From Oscillospiraceae bacterium (lineage in GTDB: Bacteria > Bacillota > Clostridia > Oscillospirales > Oscillospiraceae): DNA of 14,462 nucleotides. The stretch is taken from assembly GCA_031260745.1 (NCBI GenBank), contig JAISKY010000225.1, positions 1 through 14,462 on the forward strand, read 5' to 3'. Each line of letters opens with the position of its first letter. The stretch's first letter is position 1. The position numbers were made by a program, and so were the translations under genes. Of the stretch, positions 7,793 to 14,316 are shown one piece after another. The notes under the pieces were generated by a model. It was not told the origin of the DNA, did not search any database, and saw only the letters and a list, made by a program, of their open reading frames with translations.

Positions 7793-7891
7793 AGAGCAGA
7801 GATAAGAAAGCAGAGATACCCTAAATATTCTATTTACGATGATAACGCACAATTAAGAGATTTGTTTTCTCTGCTCTCTACTCTCTGCTCT
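7793..7891 (+). repeat. Long imperfect inverted repeat in the comF-mreB leader
   Basis: The purine-rich arm 7793-7816 and the pyrimidine-rich arm 7868-7891 are complementary over 24 nt with three mismatches, separated by a 51-nt loop. Each arm is itself a direct repeat with a 14-nt period: GCAGAGATA at 7796-7804 and 7810-7818, and TCTCTGCTCT at 7868-7877 and 7882-7891. The element starts 2 nt after the comF stop and ends 4 nt before the mreB Shine-Dalgarno. No U-tract follows, so it is not an ordinary intrinsic terminator. It could be an RNA hairpin controlling mreB expression or an RNase III-type processing site. A small mobile palindromic element is also possible; I see no target-site duplication. 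Confidence 0.8.
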
Positions 7892-7895
7892 AAAC

Positions 7896-7903
7896 AAAGG
7901 AGG
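7896..7903 (+). promoter_or_regulatory. Consensus Shine-Dalgarno of mreB
   Basis: AAAGGAGG followed by 6 nt and ATG at 7910. It decides the mreB start, because the same frame is open upstream into comF. Confidence 0.9.
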
Positions 7904-7909
7904 ATTATT

Positions 7910-8929
7910 ATGGGCAAAGATATAGGAATTGATTTAGGTAGCGCGACTGTAATTTTATACGTTAAGGGCAAAGGTATCGTGCTTACGGAACCTGCCGTAG
8001 TCGCGATTGATAAAAATAACGGCAAAATGCTGAAAGCGGGCGCGGAGGCTCAACAGATGCTTGGGCGAACTCCGGGTAATATCGCGGCGGTGCGTCCGCT
8101 TCGCGGCGGCGTAATCTCCGACTACGAAATGACGGAGAGAATGTTACGCGAGTTGCTGCGTAAGGTCGGAACGCTGACGCTGTTTAAGCCGCGTCTGCTG
8201 ATTTGCGTACCCAGCAGTATCACGGAGGTCGAGGAACGCGCGGTAATCGACGCGGGTATGTCCGCCGGAGCGCGTAAGGTTTATCTTATAGAGGAACCGC
8301 TTGCCGCCGCAATGGGCGCGGGTATTGACATCTCCCAGCCTGACGGTCACATGGTAATTGACGTGGGCGGCGGTACGACCGACATCGCCGTGCTGTCGCT
8401 GTCTGGAATAGTACGCTCCGGCTCCATCAAAGTCGCCGGCGACGCGTTTGACGACGCGGTAATACGCTATGTCAAGCGTAAGCACAATATACTTATCGGC
8501 GAACGCACAGCGGAGGATTTGAAAATCAGCCTCGGCTCCGTGTACCCTCAGGAGGACGTTACCACGATGGAGGTCAAAGGGCGTTGTCTGCTTACCGGAC
8601 TTCCGCGAATGTTCACGATTAACTCCGACGAGTTACGCGAAGCGTTTGAGGAACCGTGCGAACGCATACTTGAGGAAGTCCAAAGCGTACTGGAGAACAC
8701 TCCGCCGGAACTTGTCGCGGACGTCTCTGAGAACGGTATAATCCTCACAGGAGGCGGCGCGCTCTTACGAGGTATGGATAACCTGGTTTCCGCCAGAACC
8801 GACGTAGCGGCGTCTATAGCGGCTAATCCGGCGTCCTGTGTAGCGCTGGGCGTAGGAAAAGCCCTAAGCGGGCTAAACGATATGTCCGACGGCACAATCA
8901 ACCTTGCCCGCAAACGACAACTGGAATGA
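7910..8929 (+). CDS. mreB: MreB/Mbl-family rod shape-determining protein (bacterial actin)
   Basis: Actin-like ATPase that forms membrane-bound filaments and directs the elongation peptidoglycan machinery. The 339 aa match MreB length. Motifs: phosphate-1 loop GIDLGSAT (6-13), EEPLAAAMG (128-136), phosphate-2 DVGGGTTDIAVLS (151-163), ERTAEDLKI (198-206), and adenosine loop LTGGGALLRGMD (279-290). The phosphate-1 loop reads LGSATV where B. subtilis MreB and Mbl have LGTANV, a mild deviation. The start at 7910 is set by a consensus Shine-Dalgarno; the frame continues open upstream into comF, but that extension does not resemble MreB. mreC and mreD do not follow; the downstream neighbour is convergent. 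So this may be an Mbl- or MreBH-like paralogue rather than the mreBCD copy; the sequence alone does not settle which. Confidence 0.95.
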   Translation: MGKDIGIDLGSATVILYVKGKGIVLTEPAVVAIDKNNGKMLKAGAEAQQMLGRTPGNIAAVRPLRGGVISDYEMTERMLRELLRKVGTLTLFKPRLLICVPSSITEVEERAVIDAGMSAGARKVYLIEEPLAAAMGAGIDISQPDGHMVIDVGGGTTDIAVLSLSGIVRSGSIKVAGDAFDDAVIRYVKRKHNILIGERTAEDLKISLGSVYPQEDVTTMEVKGRCLLTGLPRMFTINSDELREAFEEPCERILEEVQSVLENTPPELVADVSENGIILTGGGALLRGMDNLVSARTDVAASIAANPASCVALGVGKALSGLNDMSDGTINLARKRQLE

Positions 8930-8954
8930 ATACCAATTATAAACTATAAAATAA

Positions 8955-9002
8955 ACAAAATCGGCGACTTTTACCATATTACGGTGAAAATGCCGATTTT
9001 GT
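8955..9002. terminator. Bidirectional intrinsic terminator between mreB and the ftsQ-like gene
   Basis: ACAAAATCGGC (8955-8965) pairs with GCCGATTTTGT (8992-9002), an 11-bp stem. The inner part can extend it through TTTTACC (8969-8975) and GGTGAAAA with one bulge. T-rich DNA follows in both directions and is stronger for leftward transcripts (TTTATTTTATAG on the minus strand), so it probably ends both the recD2-comF-mreB and the adaptor-ftsQ transcripts. Confidence 0.82.
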
Positions 9003-9015
9003 TCACTTATATTAT

Positions 9016-9714
9016 TCAATTCGGTATGTAGTGCGCTTCGCGGAGGACGCTCAGGTCGATTGTGGCGTAGTAACCGTTTTCAAGTTGCGGCAACGTACGT
9101 TTTAGCGTCGCAATCTTGTCGGAGGTACTCTCGCGCTTGCCAACCTCAACTTTGTACTTGCCGGCGTAATCAAATATCGGGTTCAGAACGCTCACTTGAA
9201 TGTACGTTACGCCATCGGTTAGTTCCGCGAGACGAATCTCGTCTAATACTTCTAAAGCGTAGTCCAAGGCTTCCGCTTCGGAGTCGGAGTCCGTAGGATA
9301 TACTTCGCCCGGAGAACAGTCCGTAACGTAAACTCCTCGAATTTCCACGCCCTCAACCGTCGTGTCCCCAATATCCAAAACCTTGCCGCTGCGGTCAAGC
9401 AAGATGAACGTACCGTCGTTAAGCTCGATTTTTGCAAGCGGAACGCTTTCGGTAATTGAAATTAACAGTTTATCCGGCAACTTAGGTTTAATATCGACTT
9501 CGTCAACATACGGAAAACTCTCCAAAATGCGAGCTTCCGCGTCAGCTTTGTCAAATACGAACAAACTGCCGCCAAGCTCTAACTCCGAAGCCGCGATTAT
9601 TTCCTCCGTTCCGTAGCGGGTATTGCCCTCCGTGTCGATTGAGTTCACCTGAAAGAACAAACCGAGCGCGAACACCAAGACAATTACCGCCAGTATATAC
9701 CAAAACCACTTCAC
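9016..9714 (-). CDS. FtsQ/DivIB-type POTRA protein (short)
   Basis: Single-pass membrane protein resembling the division protein FtsQ/DivIB, which links early and late divisome parts outside the membrane. The 232 aa have almost no cytoplasmic tail, one transmembrane helix (about 3-21) and an FtsQ-type POTRA domain (about 24-92, with IDTEGNTRY, FPYVDEVDIKPKLPDKLLISI and ESVPLAKI). The second domain includes FILLDRSGKVLDIG (103-116) and ends in ATIDLS (217-222). It is at the short end for the family. The start codon is GTG (9714), overlapping the TGA of the upstream adaptor gene (GTGA), with GAGG 10 nt before it. It is last in an operon of three adaptor-like genes rather than in a mur/fts cluster, so it may be the cell's DivIB at an odd location or a specialised paralogue. 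I leave the symbol blank for that reason. Confidence 0.85.
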   Translation of the reverse strand: MKWFWYILAVIVLVFALGLFFQVNSIDTEGNTRYGTEEIIAASELELGGSLFVFDKADAEARILESFPYVDEVDIKPKLPDKLLISITESVPLAKIELNDGTFILLDRSGKVLDIGDTTVEGVEIRGVYVTDCSPGEVYPTDSDSEAEALDYALEVLDEIRLAELTDGVTYIQVSVLNPIFDYAGKYKVEVGKRESTSDKIATLKRTLPQLENGYYATIDLSVLREAHYIPN

Positions 9715-10808
9715 TGAATTACTACCTCGTCGCCTTCATTAAGCCCGTCAAGTACCTGTACATAATCGCCGCTTGCCAGACCGGTCAATATAAAGCGTTT
9801 CTTAGGCATTCCGTCCTCAAGCAAATACACGTACCGATACGTATTCTCGCGCTGAATCGCTCTGCGAGGGCATAACAGCGCGCCGTTGATGTCCGACAGA
9901 TTTATTTTAATTTCATACTGGGAGTTGCTTACGGCGTCTTTATTAGCTATCGCGAAATCTCCGAACTCGCCCGGAATGTCAAACGCGATTACGGCATACT
10001 GAGCAACTTTCACCGTTGAGCCAATCAGCGATGTGTTAGATGAAACGTGACCTTCAAAATTCCTGCCCTCTCCGCGAACCTGGTGAATCGTAACTTTCGC
10101 TCCGTATTTTAACATCGCCAGACGTTCAATCCCGCTTGTCGAGGTAACATCGCCCTCAACTTTTATCTCCGCTCCGGCGGGGTCGTTAATCACGCAGTAA
10201 ACCTGACCGGGCATAAACTCGCCGCCGCTTGAATGGGCAACGGAGCCTACAAACCCGCTTACCGGCGCAATCAGTTGCAACGGTTCGCCCGCCGTAACCG
10301 CCGCGTCAAGCGCGGTTTTAGCCGCGGCTACCGCTCTGTTACCGCTGTAGCGCACGAAATCCAGCGCGGCGTTCGCCGCTTTCTTGTCGGCATCCGTAAG
10401 CGCGCCTTTAACCGCGGCGGTTGCCGCCGTAACGTCGGACGTAAGCCGTGCCTTTGCGAGCTCGTGATTTAGCTCCGCTTCTCTGACTGCCGCGGAATTA
10501 TCATCAACCGTAAATTCCGCAATTACAGCTCCGGCTTCAATGTACTCGCCGCCGAACACTCCGCTTGAAAATTTGCATTTCTTAGTGATAACGACCGGGG
10601 AGCTATCCGGAAAGTACAAGTTACCGCCGAACACTCCGTCCCTTACCAACGCGCCCTTGATTACTGTCGCGGTTTCATAACGCATATCGCGCGGCGGGAT
10701 TATCCTCAAATCCGATTCGTCGGACGCGGAGCGAGAAATTTGCGCGGCGGCGGCAACGCACACAATCGCGGTCAGCGCAAGTAATGAAACTTTAATTTTC
10801 TTCAACAT
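9711..10808 (-). CDS. HlyD/RND-type membrane-fusion adaptor-like protein 1
   Basis: Predicted exported protein of 365 aa with the membrane-fusion (periplasmic adaptor) fold. A hydrophobic signal or anchor (about 5-22, LLALTAIVCVAAAA) has no clear lipobox. Next is a divergent first half-lipoyl segment (about 76-102). A short Ala-rich helical hairpin (about 103-173) leads into the second half-lipoyl segment APVSGFVGSV (181-190). Beta-barrel and membrane-proximal domains end in GLASGDYVQVLDGLNEGDEVVIQ-like sequence (343-365). The pattern 'L-x-GL-x-EGD-x-V' is shared with both upstream neighbours, indicating tandem paralogues, though this copy is the most diverged. GVFGG occurs twice (58-62 and 83-87). 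The ATG (10808) overlaps the upstream gene by 17 nt and uses AGGAGG encoded inside it. Family members normally dock onto an ABC or RND permease, but none is in the operon, so the transport role is unproven. Confidence 0.8.
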   Translation of the reverse strand: MLKKIKVSLLALTAIVCVAAAAQISRSASDESDLRIIPPRDMRYETATVIKGALVRDGVFGGNLYFPDSSPVVITKKCKFSSGVFGGEYIEAGAVIAEFTVDDNSAAVREAELNHELAKARLTSDVTAATAAVKGALTDADKKAANAALDFVRYSGNRAVAAAKTALDAAVTAGEPLQLIAPVSGFVGSVAHSSGGEFMPGQVYCVINDPAGAEIKVEGDVTSTSGIERLAMLKYGAKVTIHQVRGEGRNFEGHVSSNTSLIGSTVKVAQYAVIAFDIPGEFGDFAIANKDAVSNSQYEIKINLSDINGALLCPRRAIQRENTYRYVYLLEDGMPKKRFILTGLASGDYVQVLDGLNEGDEVVIQ

Positions 10809-11940
10809 AAACTTTGTCGCCCTCCTCTAGTCCGCTTAGTATTTCCACGGCGGTTTCCGATTTCAGCCCGACCTCAATATCGCGGCGAACTCTCGCGCCG
10901 CCCTCGTCAAGGTACACGAAATAGCTGTGTCTCGGCATTCCGTCCTCAACGACCGTATCATCGTGAACCGCGTTTGGAATAAGTATCAGCACGTTTTCAC
11001 GCGTCGAGCCGTAAACTCTAATCAAAATGCGCCTGTCCGCCGGAAACGTATTACCCTCAACCGGAGCGAACCTTACCGGCGGGTCAATCTTCTTCTGGCG
11101 GAACGCCAAAGTTTCCGACGTAGTATACTGCAACCGCTCGGTGTTAACCTCTCCGAATCCGAAATCCGCCGTTACCAGCGACGCGTAAAGTATACCGCTG
11201 CGGAGACTGTCGTCTGAGCTTTGCACCGTCATATTGTTCAAATCCGACAGCCAAATAAATGTGGAGCGCGGCATCGGGAACATACCCGGAGCTATCTGCT
11301 CCACGTGCGTCACCGTACCGTCAAACGGCGCGGTTATAATATAGTTAACGCGGCTTTTTTCAAGACGCCCGATTTTGTCGTTAAGACGCTCACGCTCTAT
11401 GAATTGGCTTTTTTTATCGAAGCTCAACTGCGTTTTCATCTCGTCGGCTAACGCGGACATACCGCCCAACTCCGAGCGTGCAATCGCGGCGTCGGACTGA
11501 GCGTTGGAGTTCTTCCACATTGCCTCGTTAAATTCTAGCGTATCTTTAGTGAAAGTAATCAGACCGTCAAGCGCGGTCATATCAAGCTCCGCCAAAACAT
11601 CGCCGGTCACAACCGTATCGCCCGGTCCGACGAAAACCTCACGCACCGGAGCGTCAGTCGCCTTAAAGTACAGCGGAGCGGAGTACGCGACCGCGGTACC
11701 CTCGTATATCGACAATTGCCGTACGTCGCCGCGCTTAACCTCAATGACATCTGACGGAGCGTTAAGCGGCTTTGAAAGCTCCGGAGCGGAACTACTCGTT
11801 AGTGACGCGGAACACGAACTCAGTGTCAGTATCAGAGCCGCCGTTATTATTATAGCGGTTGGAAAGCGTGATACGATTCGCCTATCGACACGCGCTTGTT
11901 CCAATCGGCTCTGCCGTAGTTTAATATATTTACTCAACAA
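10792..11940 (-). CDS. HlyD/RND-type membrane-fusion adaptor-like lipoprotein 2
   Basis: Predicted lipoprotein adaptor of 382 aa. A long basic N-region (about 1-26) precedes a hydrophobic stretch and the lipobox LSSC with lipid Cys43. The first half-lipoyl motif is VREVFVGPGDTVVTGDVLAELD-like (99-120). A helical hairpin (about 122-197) leads to the second half-lipoyl YIITAPFDGTVTHVEQ (200-215). Beta-barrel and membrane-proximal domains end in EILSGLEEGDKVYVEEN (366-382). The start is TTG: two TTG codons in a row at 11940 and 11937, 12 nt after an AGGAGG inside the upstream gene. A TTG at residue 13 would give a more usual signal-peptide length but lacks a good ribosome binding site. It overlaps the upstream gene by 11 nt and the downstream gene by 17 nt. 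Function as an efflux or export adaptor is inferred from fold only. Confidence 0.85.
   Translation of the reverse strand: MLSKYIKLRQSRLEQARVDRRIVSRFPTAIIITAALILTLSSCSASLTSSSAPELSKPLNAPSDVIEVKRGDVRQLSIYEGTAVAYSAPLYFKATDAPVREVFVGPGDTVVTGDVLAELDMTALDGLITFTKDTLEFNEAMWKNSNAQSDAAIARSELGGMSALADEMKTQLSFDKKSQFIERERLNDKIGRLEKSRVNYIITAPFDGTVTHVEQIAPGMFPMPRSTFIWLSDLNNMTVQSSDDSLRSGILYASLVTADFGFGEVNTERLQYTTSETLAFRQKKIDPPVRFAPVEGNTFPADRRILIRVYGSTRENVLILIPNAVHDDTVVEDGMPRHSYFVYLDEGGARVRRDIEVGLKSETAVEILSGLEEGDKVYVEEN
10821..10826 (-). promoter_or_regulatory. Shine-Dalgarno of adaptor 1, embedded in the LEEGD codons of adaptor 2
   Basis: AGGAGG on the minus strand, 12 nt before the ATG at 10808. The same bases encode part of Leu-Glu-Glu-Gly-Asp at the C-terminus of adaptor 2. 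Confidence 0.8.
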
Positions 11941-12868
11941 TTACTTCGTCGCCCTCCTCTAAGCCGCTTAGTATCTCGGCGCGGCCGTTTACGCGCAGTC
12001 CGACCTTAACGGGAACAGACTGCCTAAGCCCCGCCTCGTTTAGCGTATATACGACAAATCCGTCGTTGCTCTGTTTTACCGCTTTACCCGGAACATACAA
12101 AGCGTTATCGCTTCTCGCGATTTCAACGGTTATGTAACCGTAAGATGCCGCGTCCGCAATCGGAACATCGGGATAAAACAAGTACGAATTTTCGTCCGCA
12201 ATCGCTTCTACGGGATATTCAACCCCGCCGATATTGAATTGGTACGTCGCGCCTTCCTTTATGTTTTCCGCGCCCGCGAAGCCGACGCTGTACGCCGCCA
12301 CCGACCTGTCCGAAACCGTTACGACGTTTTCCATACTGCTACTTCGAGTGTCCGCGTCATAACTGCGAACGAACGTAACCTTACCGTCGTTTTCCGCGTA
12401 GATAAGACGCTCCGCTTCGCGGTTCTGAAGCTCGGCAAGTTTCAGCTTCGCGATTTCAACTTGCTTCGCTCCCGCCGACGAGTACCCCGAACGCCCGTAG
12501 TTTACCTCTTGCTGGCGCACGTCGTACTTCGCTTCGGTGATTGCCTCAAGTAAATCGGAGCGGTCTAATTCCGCAAGCAACTGTCCGGCGGTTACATCGT
12601 CGCCGATATTGACATACACCGCTTCAACGAAATATCCGTTGACCGGAAAGTAATATGTCTTTTCGCTTAGCGGTCTGTAATTGCACGTTATTTTAACCGT
12701 ACTGACCAAATCGCCGCGAGCCGTCGCCGCCGTAGTCGGACGCTCAACCTCCGCCGCCCGTACAACGGGCGCGTCAAGCGGTTCCTCCTCCTCCGGCAGA
12801 CAACCGGAGAAAATCCAAACCGCCGTTACCGCTAAAATTAGCGGTACATACTTTTTCATCTTTCCCAT
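11930..12868 (-). CDS. HlyD/RND-type membrane-fusion adaptor-like lipoprotein 3 (first gene of the operon)
   Basis: Predicted lipoprotein adaptor of 312 aa. The signal peptide MGKMKKYVPLILAVTAVWIF is followed by SGC with lipid Cys23 (a Phe at -3 makes the lipobox slightly unusual), then an acidic linker. The first half-lipoyl motif is VEAVYVNIGDDVTAGQLLAELD-like (81-102). The helical hairpin (about 105-155) is followed by second half-lipoyl YAENDGKVTFVRSYD (157-171). A beta-barrel and membrane-proximal region contain ALYVPGKAV (256-264) and end in RAEILSGLEEGDEVIVE (296-312). The start at 12868 has no real Shine-Dalgarno, and a -10 box ends 7 nt upstream, which suggests a leaderless mRNA. The ATG at 12859 is an alternative, preceded by GGGAAAG. 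Its end overlaps adaptor 2 by 11 nt. No permease or ATPase gene lies between this gene's promoter and the operon terminator. Confidence 0.85.
   Translation of the reverse strand: MGKMKKYVPLILAVTAVWIFSGCLPEEEEPLDAPVVRAAEVERPTTAATARGDLVSTVKITCNYRPLSEKTYYFPVNGYFVEAVYVNIGDDVTAGQLLAELDRSDLLEAITEAKYDVRQQEVNYGRSGYSSAGAKQVEIAKLKLAELQNREAERLIYAENDGKVTFVRSYDADTRSSSMENVVTVSDRSVAAYSVGFAGAENIKEGATYQFNIGGVEYPVEAIADENSYLFYPDVPIADAASYGYITVEIARSDNALYVPGKAVKQSNDGFVVYTLNEAGLRQSVPVKVGLRVNGRAEILSGLEEGDEVIVE
11953..11958 (-). promoter_or_regulatory. Shine-Dalgarno of adaptor 2, embedded in the LEEGD codons of adaptor 3
   Basis: AGGAGG on the minus strand, 12 nt before the TTG at 11940. It lies in the Leu-Glu-Glu-Gly-Asp codons of adaptor 3, the same arrangement and spacing as at the next junction. 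Confidence 0.8.
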
Positions 12869-12875
12869 AGCTCAC

Positions 12876-12904
12876 AGTATAAACCATTTTCATTCAAAAT
12901 GCAA
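12876..12904 (-). promoter_or_regulatory. Promoter of the adaptor-ftsQ-like operon (leaderless geometry)
   Basis: On the minus strand TTGCAT (12899-12904, the first three bases match the -35 consensus), a 17-nt spacer and TATACT (12876-12881, 5 of 6 for -10). Seven nt separate the -10 from the ATG at 12868, so transcription should begin at or next to the start codon. Confidence 0.6.
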
Positions 12905-12916
12905 TAGAGATTTTTC

Positions 12917-12945
12917 TTGCTTTTTTACAATTTATGAGTTACAAT
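12917..12945 (+). promoter_or_regulatory. Candidate promoter of pgi
   Basis: TTGCTT (12917-12922), a 17-nt spacer and TACAAT (12940-12945, 5 of 6). The predicted start is near 12952, giving a leader of about 36 nt containing AGGAG. The AT-rich stretch 12951-12965 offers other -10-like hexamers (TAAAAT, TAGAAT) with poorer -35 partners, so the exact box is uncertain. Confidence 0.45.
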
Positions 12946-12987
12946 GGTGTTAAAATATAGAATATTACAAAAAACAGGAGAATAACT

Positions 12988-14223
12988 ATGAAACTTGACC
13001 TTTCAGGCATATCATCATTCATATCTCAAGCCGCGTTAGAACCGTGGCTTTCCAAAGCGCAAACCGCTTTGGAAACGCTGAAAAAAGGCTCAGGCGCGGG
13101 TGGAGAGATGACGGGCTGGGAATCAATCGCAGCGCTTAAACCCGCCGTTCAGGACTGTAAGACGTACGCGGAGCGGCTTAGCGAGATTTCCGACGCCGTA
13201 CTCGTCGTCGGAATCGGAGGTTCGTACCTCGGCGCGAAAGCGGTCTATGAGATTTTTGCTCCGCCGGATAAAAAATGCGAGCCGATTTTCGTAGGCAACA
13301 CGCTATCCGGCGCGTACTACGAACGCGTAATTAAATCGCTCGAAAAAAGGGATTTCTCGGTTATCGTTATTTCCAAATCCGGCACGACTACCGAACCCGC
13401 AGTCGCGTTCCGTATCTTTGAGCAGCTTCTTGTTAAGCGTTACGGCGCGTCGGAAGCGTCTAAGCGAATCATCGCGGTAACTAACCCCGGCGGGGGAGCT
13501 TTACGCAAAATCTGCGAGAGTAAAAACTACCCGATGCTGACGATACCCGACAGCGTAGGTGGGCGGTACTCAATTTTCACTCCGGCGGGTTTATTGCCGC
13601 TTGCGGTCGCGGGAATCGACATAGACGCGCTGATAAACGGCGCGGAGCGTTCCTCGGAGCTTAACTCCGAGCTTGCCGTTCAATACGCGGCGGCGCGTCA
13701 GGCGTTGTACAACTCCGGTAAGAAAATCGAGGTCGTATCGGCGTGGGAGCCGAATTTCCGCTGGCTCGGCGAGTGGTACAAACAACTGTTCGGCGAATCA
13801 GAGGGAAAAGACGGCAAGGGAATTTTCCCGGTCAGCTTAGAGCTTACCGCCGATTTGCACTCTATGGGGCAATATATGCAGGACGGCGAACGCACTGTGT
13901 TTGAAACTTTCCTGTGGGCGGAGTCCGCGTCGTCTATTACCGTACCCTCTGCCGAGGATAACTTTGACGGCTTCAACAATATCGCAGGACGCAAGTTGGA
14001 CGAGGTTAACCGCGTCGCGCTGGACGCGACAAAAGCGGCTCACATCGAGGGCGGCGTACCCGCTATTGAGATTGAAATCGGACATCTGTGCGCGAACAAT
14101 ATCGGCGAATTGTTGTACTTCTTTATGCTGACGTGCGGAATCTCCGGCTATATTTCCGGCGTGAATCCGTTCGACCAACCCGGCGTAGAAGCCTACAAAA
14201 AGAAAATGAAACAACTGCTGTAA
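12988..14223 (+). CDS. pgi: Glucose-6-phosphate isomerase
   Basis: Cytoplasmic enzyme interconverting glucose 6-phosphate and fructose 6-phosphate in glycolysis and gluconeogenesis. The 411 aa form is somewhat shorter than the roughly 450-aa Bacillus enzyme, but complete. Motifs: phosphate-binding GIGGSYLGA (75-83), SKSGTTTEP (129-137), VGGRYS (190-195), the FGESEGKDGKG block (268-278) with the expected catalytic Glu270, LHSMGQ (290-295) with His290, and the C-terminal signature GVEAYKKKM (399-407) with the catalytic Lys, probably Lys404. The start is set by AGGAG at 12976-12980, 7 nt before the ATG. It stands alone between the divergent adaptor operon and rpsB, with its own terminator. Confidence 0.97.
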   Translation: MKLDLSGISSFISQAALEPWLSKAQTALETLKKGSGAGGEMTGWESIAALKPAVQDCKTYAERLSEISDAVLVVGIGGSYLGAKAVYEIFAPPDKKCEPIFVGNTLSGAYYERVIKSLEKRDFSVIVISKSGTTTEPAVAFRIFEQLLVKRYGASEASKRIIAVTNPGGGALRKICESKNYPMLTIPDSVGGRYSIFTPAGLLPLAVAGIDIDALINGAERSSELNSELAVQYAAARQALYNSGKKIEVVSAWEPNFRWLGEWYKQLFGESEGKDGKGIFPVSLELTADLHSMGQYMQDGERTVFETFLWAESASSITVPSAEDNFDGFNNIAGRKLDEVNRVALDATKAAHIEGGVPAIEIEIGHLCANNIGELLYFFMLTCGISGYISGVNPFDQPGVEAYKKKMKQLL

Positions 14224-14232
14224 ACTAAACGC

Positions 14233-14265
14233 GGGGGCGAATGTAATTCGCCCCCTAATTATAAT
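14233..14265 (+). terminator. Intrinsic terminator after pgi
   Basis: GGGGGCGAAT (14233-14242) and ATTCGCCCCC (14246-14255) form a perfect 10-bp, GC-rich stem with a 3-nt loop, 9 nt after the pgi stop. The following tail (TAATTATAAT) is only moderately T-rich. Confidence 0.8.
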
Positions 14266-14281
14266 GATTGTAAAAAAGTTC

Positions 14282-14310
14282 TTGCAATTTCGCTCAAAGT
14301 GTGATATAAT
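14282..14310 (+). promoter_or_regulatory. Strong promoter of rpsB
   Basis: TTGCAA (14282-14287), a 17-nt spacer and perfect TATAAT (14305-14310) with TG at 14302-14303 (extended -10). An A-rich run upstream (14272-14277) could act as an UP element. The predicted start is near 14317. Confidence 0.85.
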
Positions 14311-14316
14311 TTTCAA

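Noticed and set aside
7724..7909. N-terminal extension of MreB by 62 residues into comF
   Set aside because: The frame is open, but the extension encodes repeat-derived sequence unlike MreB, and a consensus Shine-Dalgarno sits 6 nt before the canonical start at 7910.
7791..7909. T-box or metabolite riboswitch in the mreB leader
   Set aside because: At about 119 nt it lacks T-box hallmarks (no antiterminator GGTGGNACCGCG-like sequence) and no known aptamer core is recognisable; only the inverted repeat is supportable.
8930..9015. Small gene between mreB and the ftsQ-like gene
   Set aside because: The 86 nt are taken up by a bidirectional terminator; no start codon with a ribosome binding site and a sensible frame is visible.
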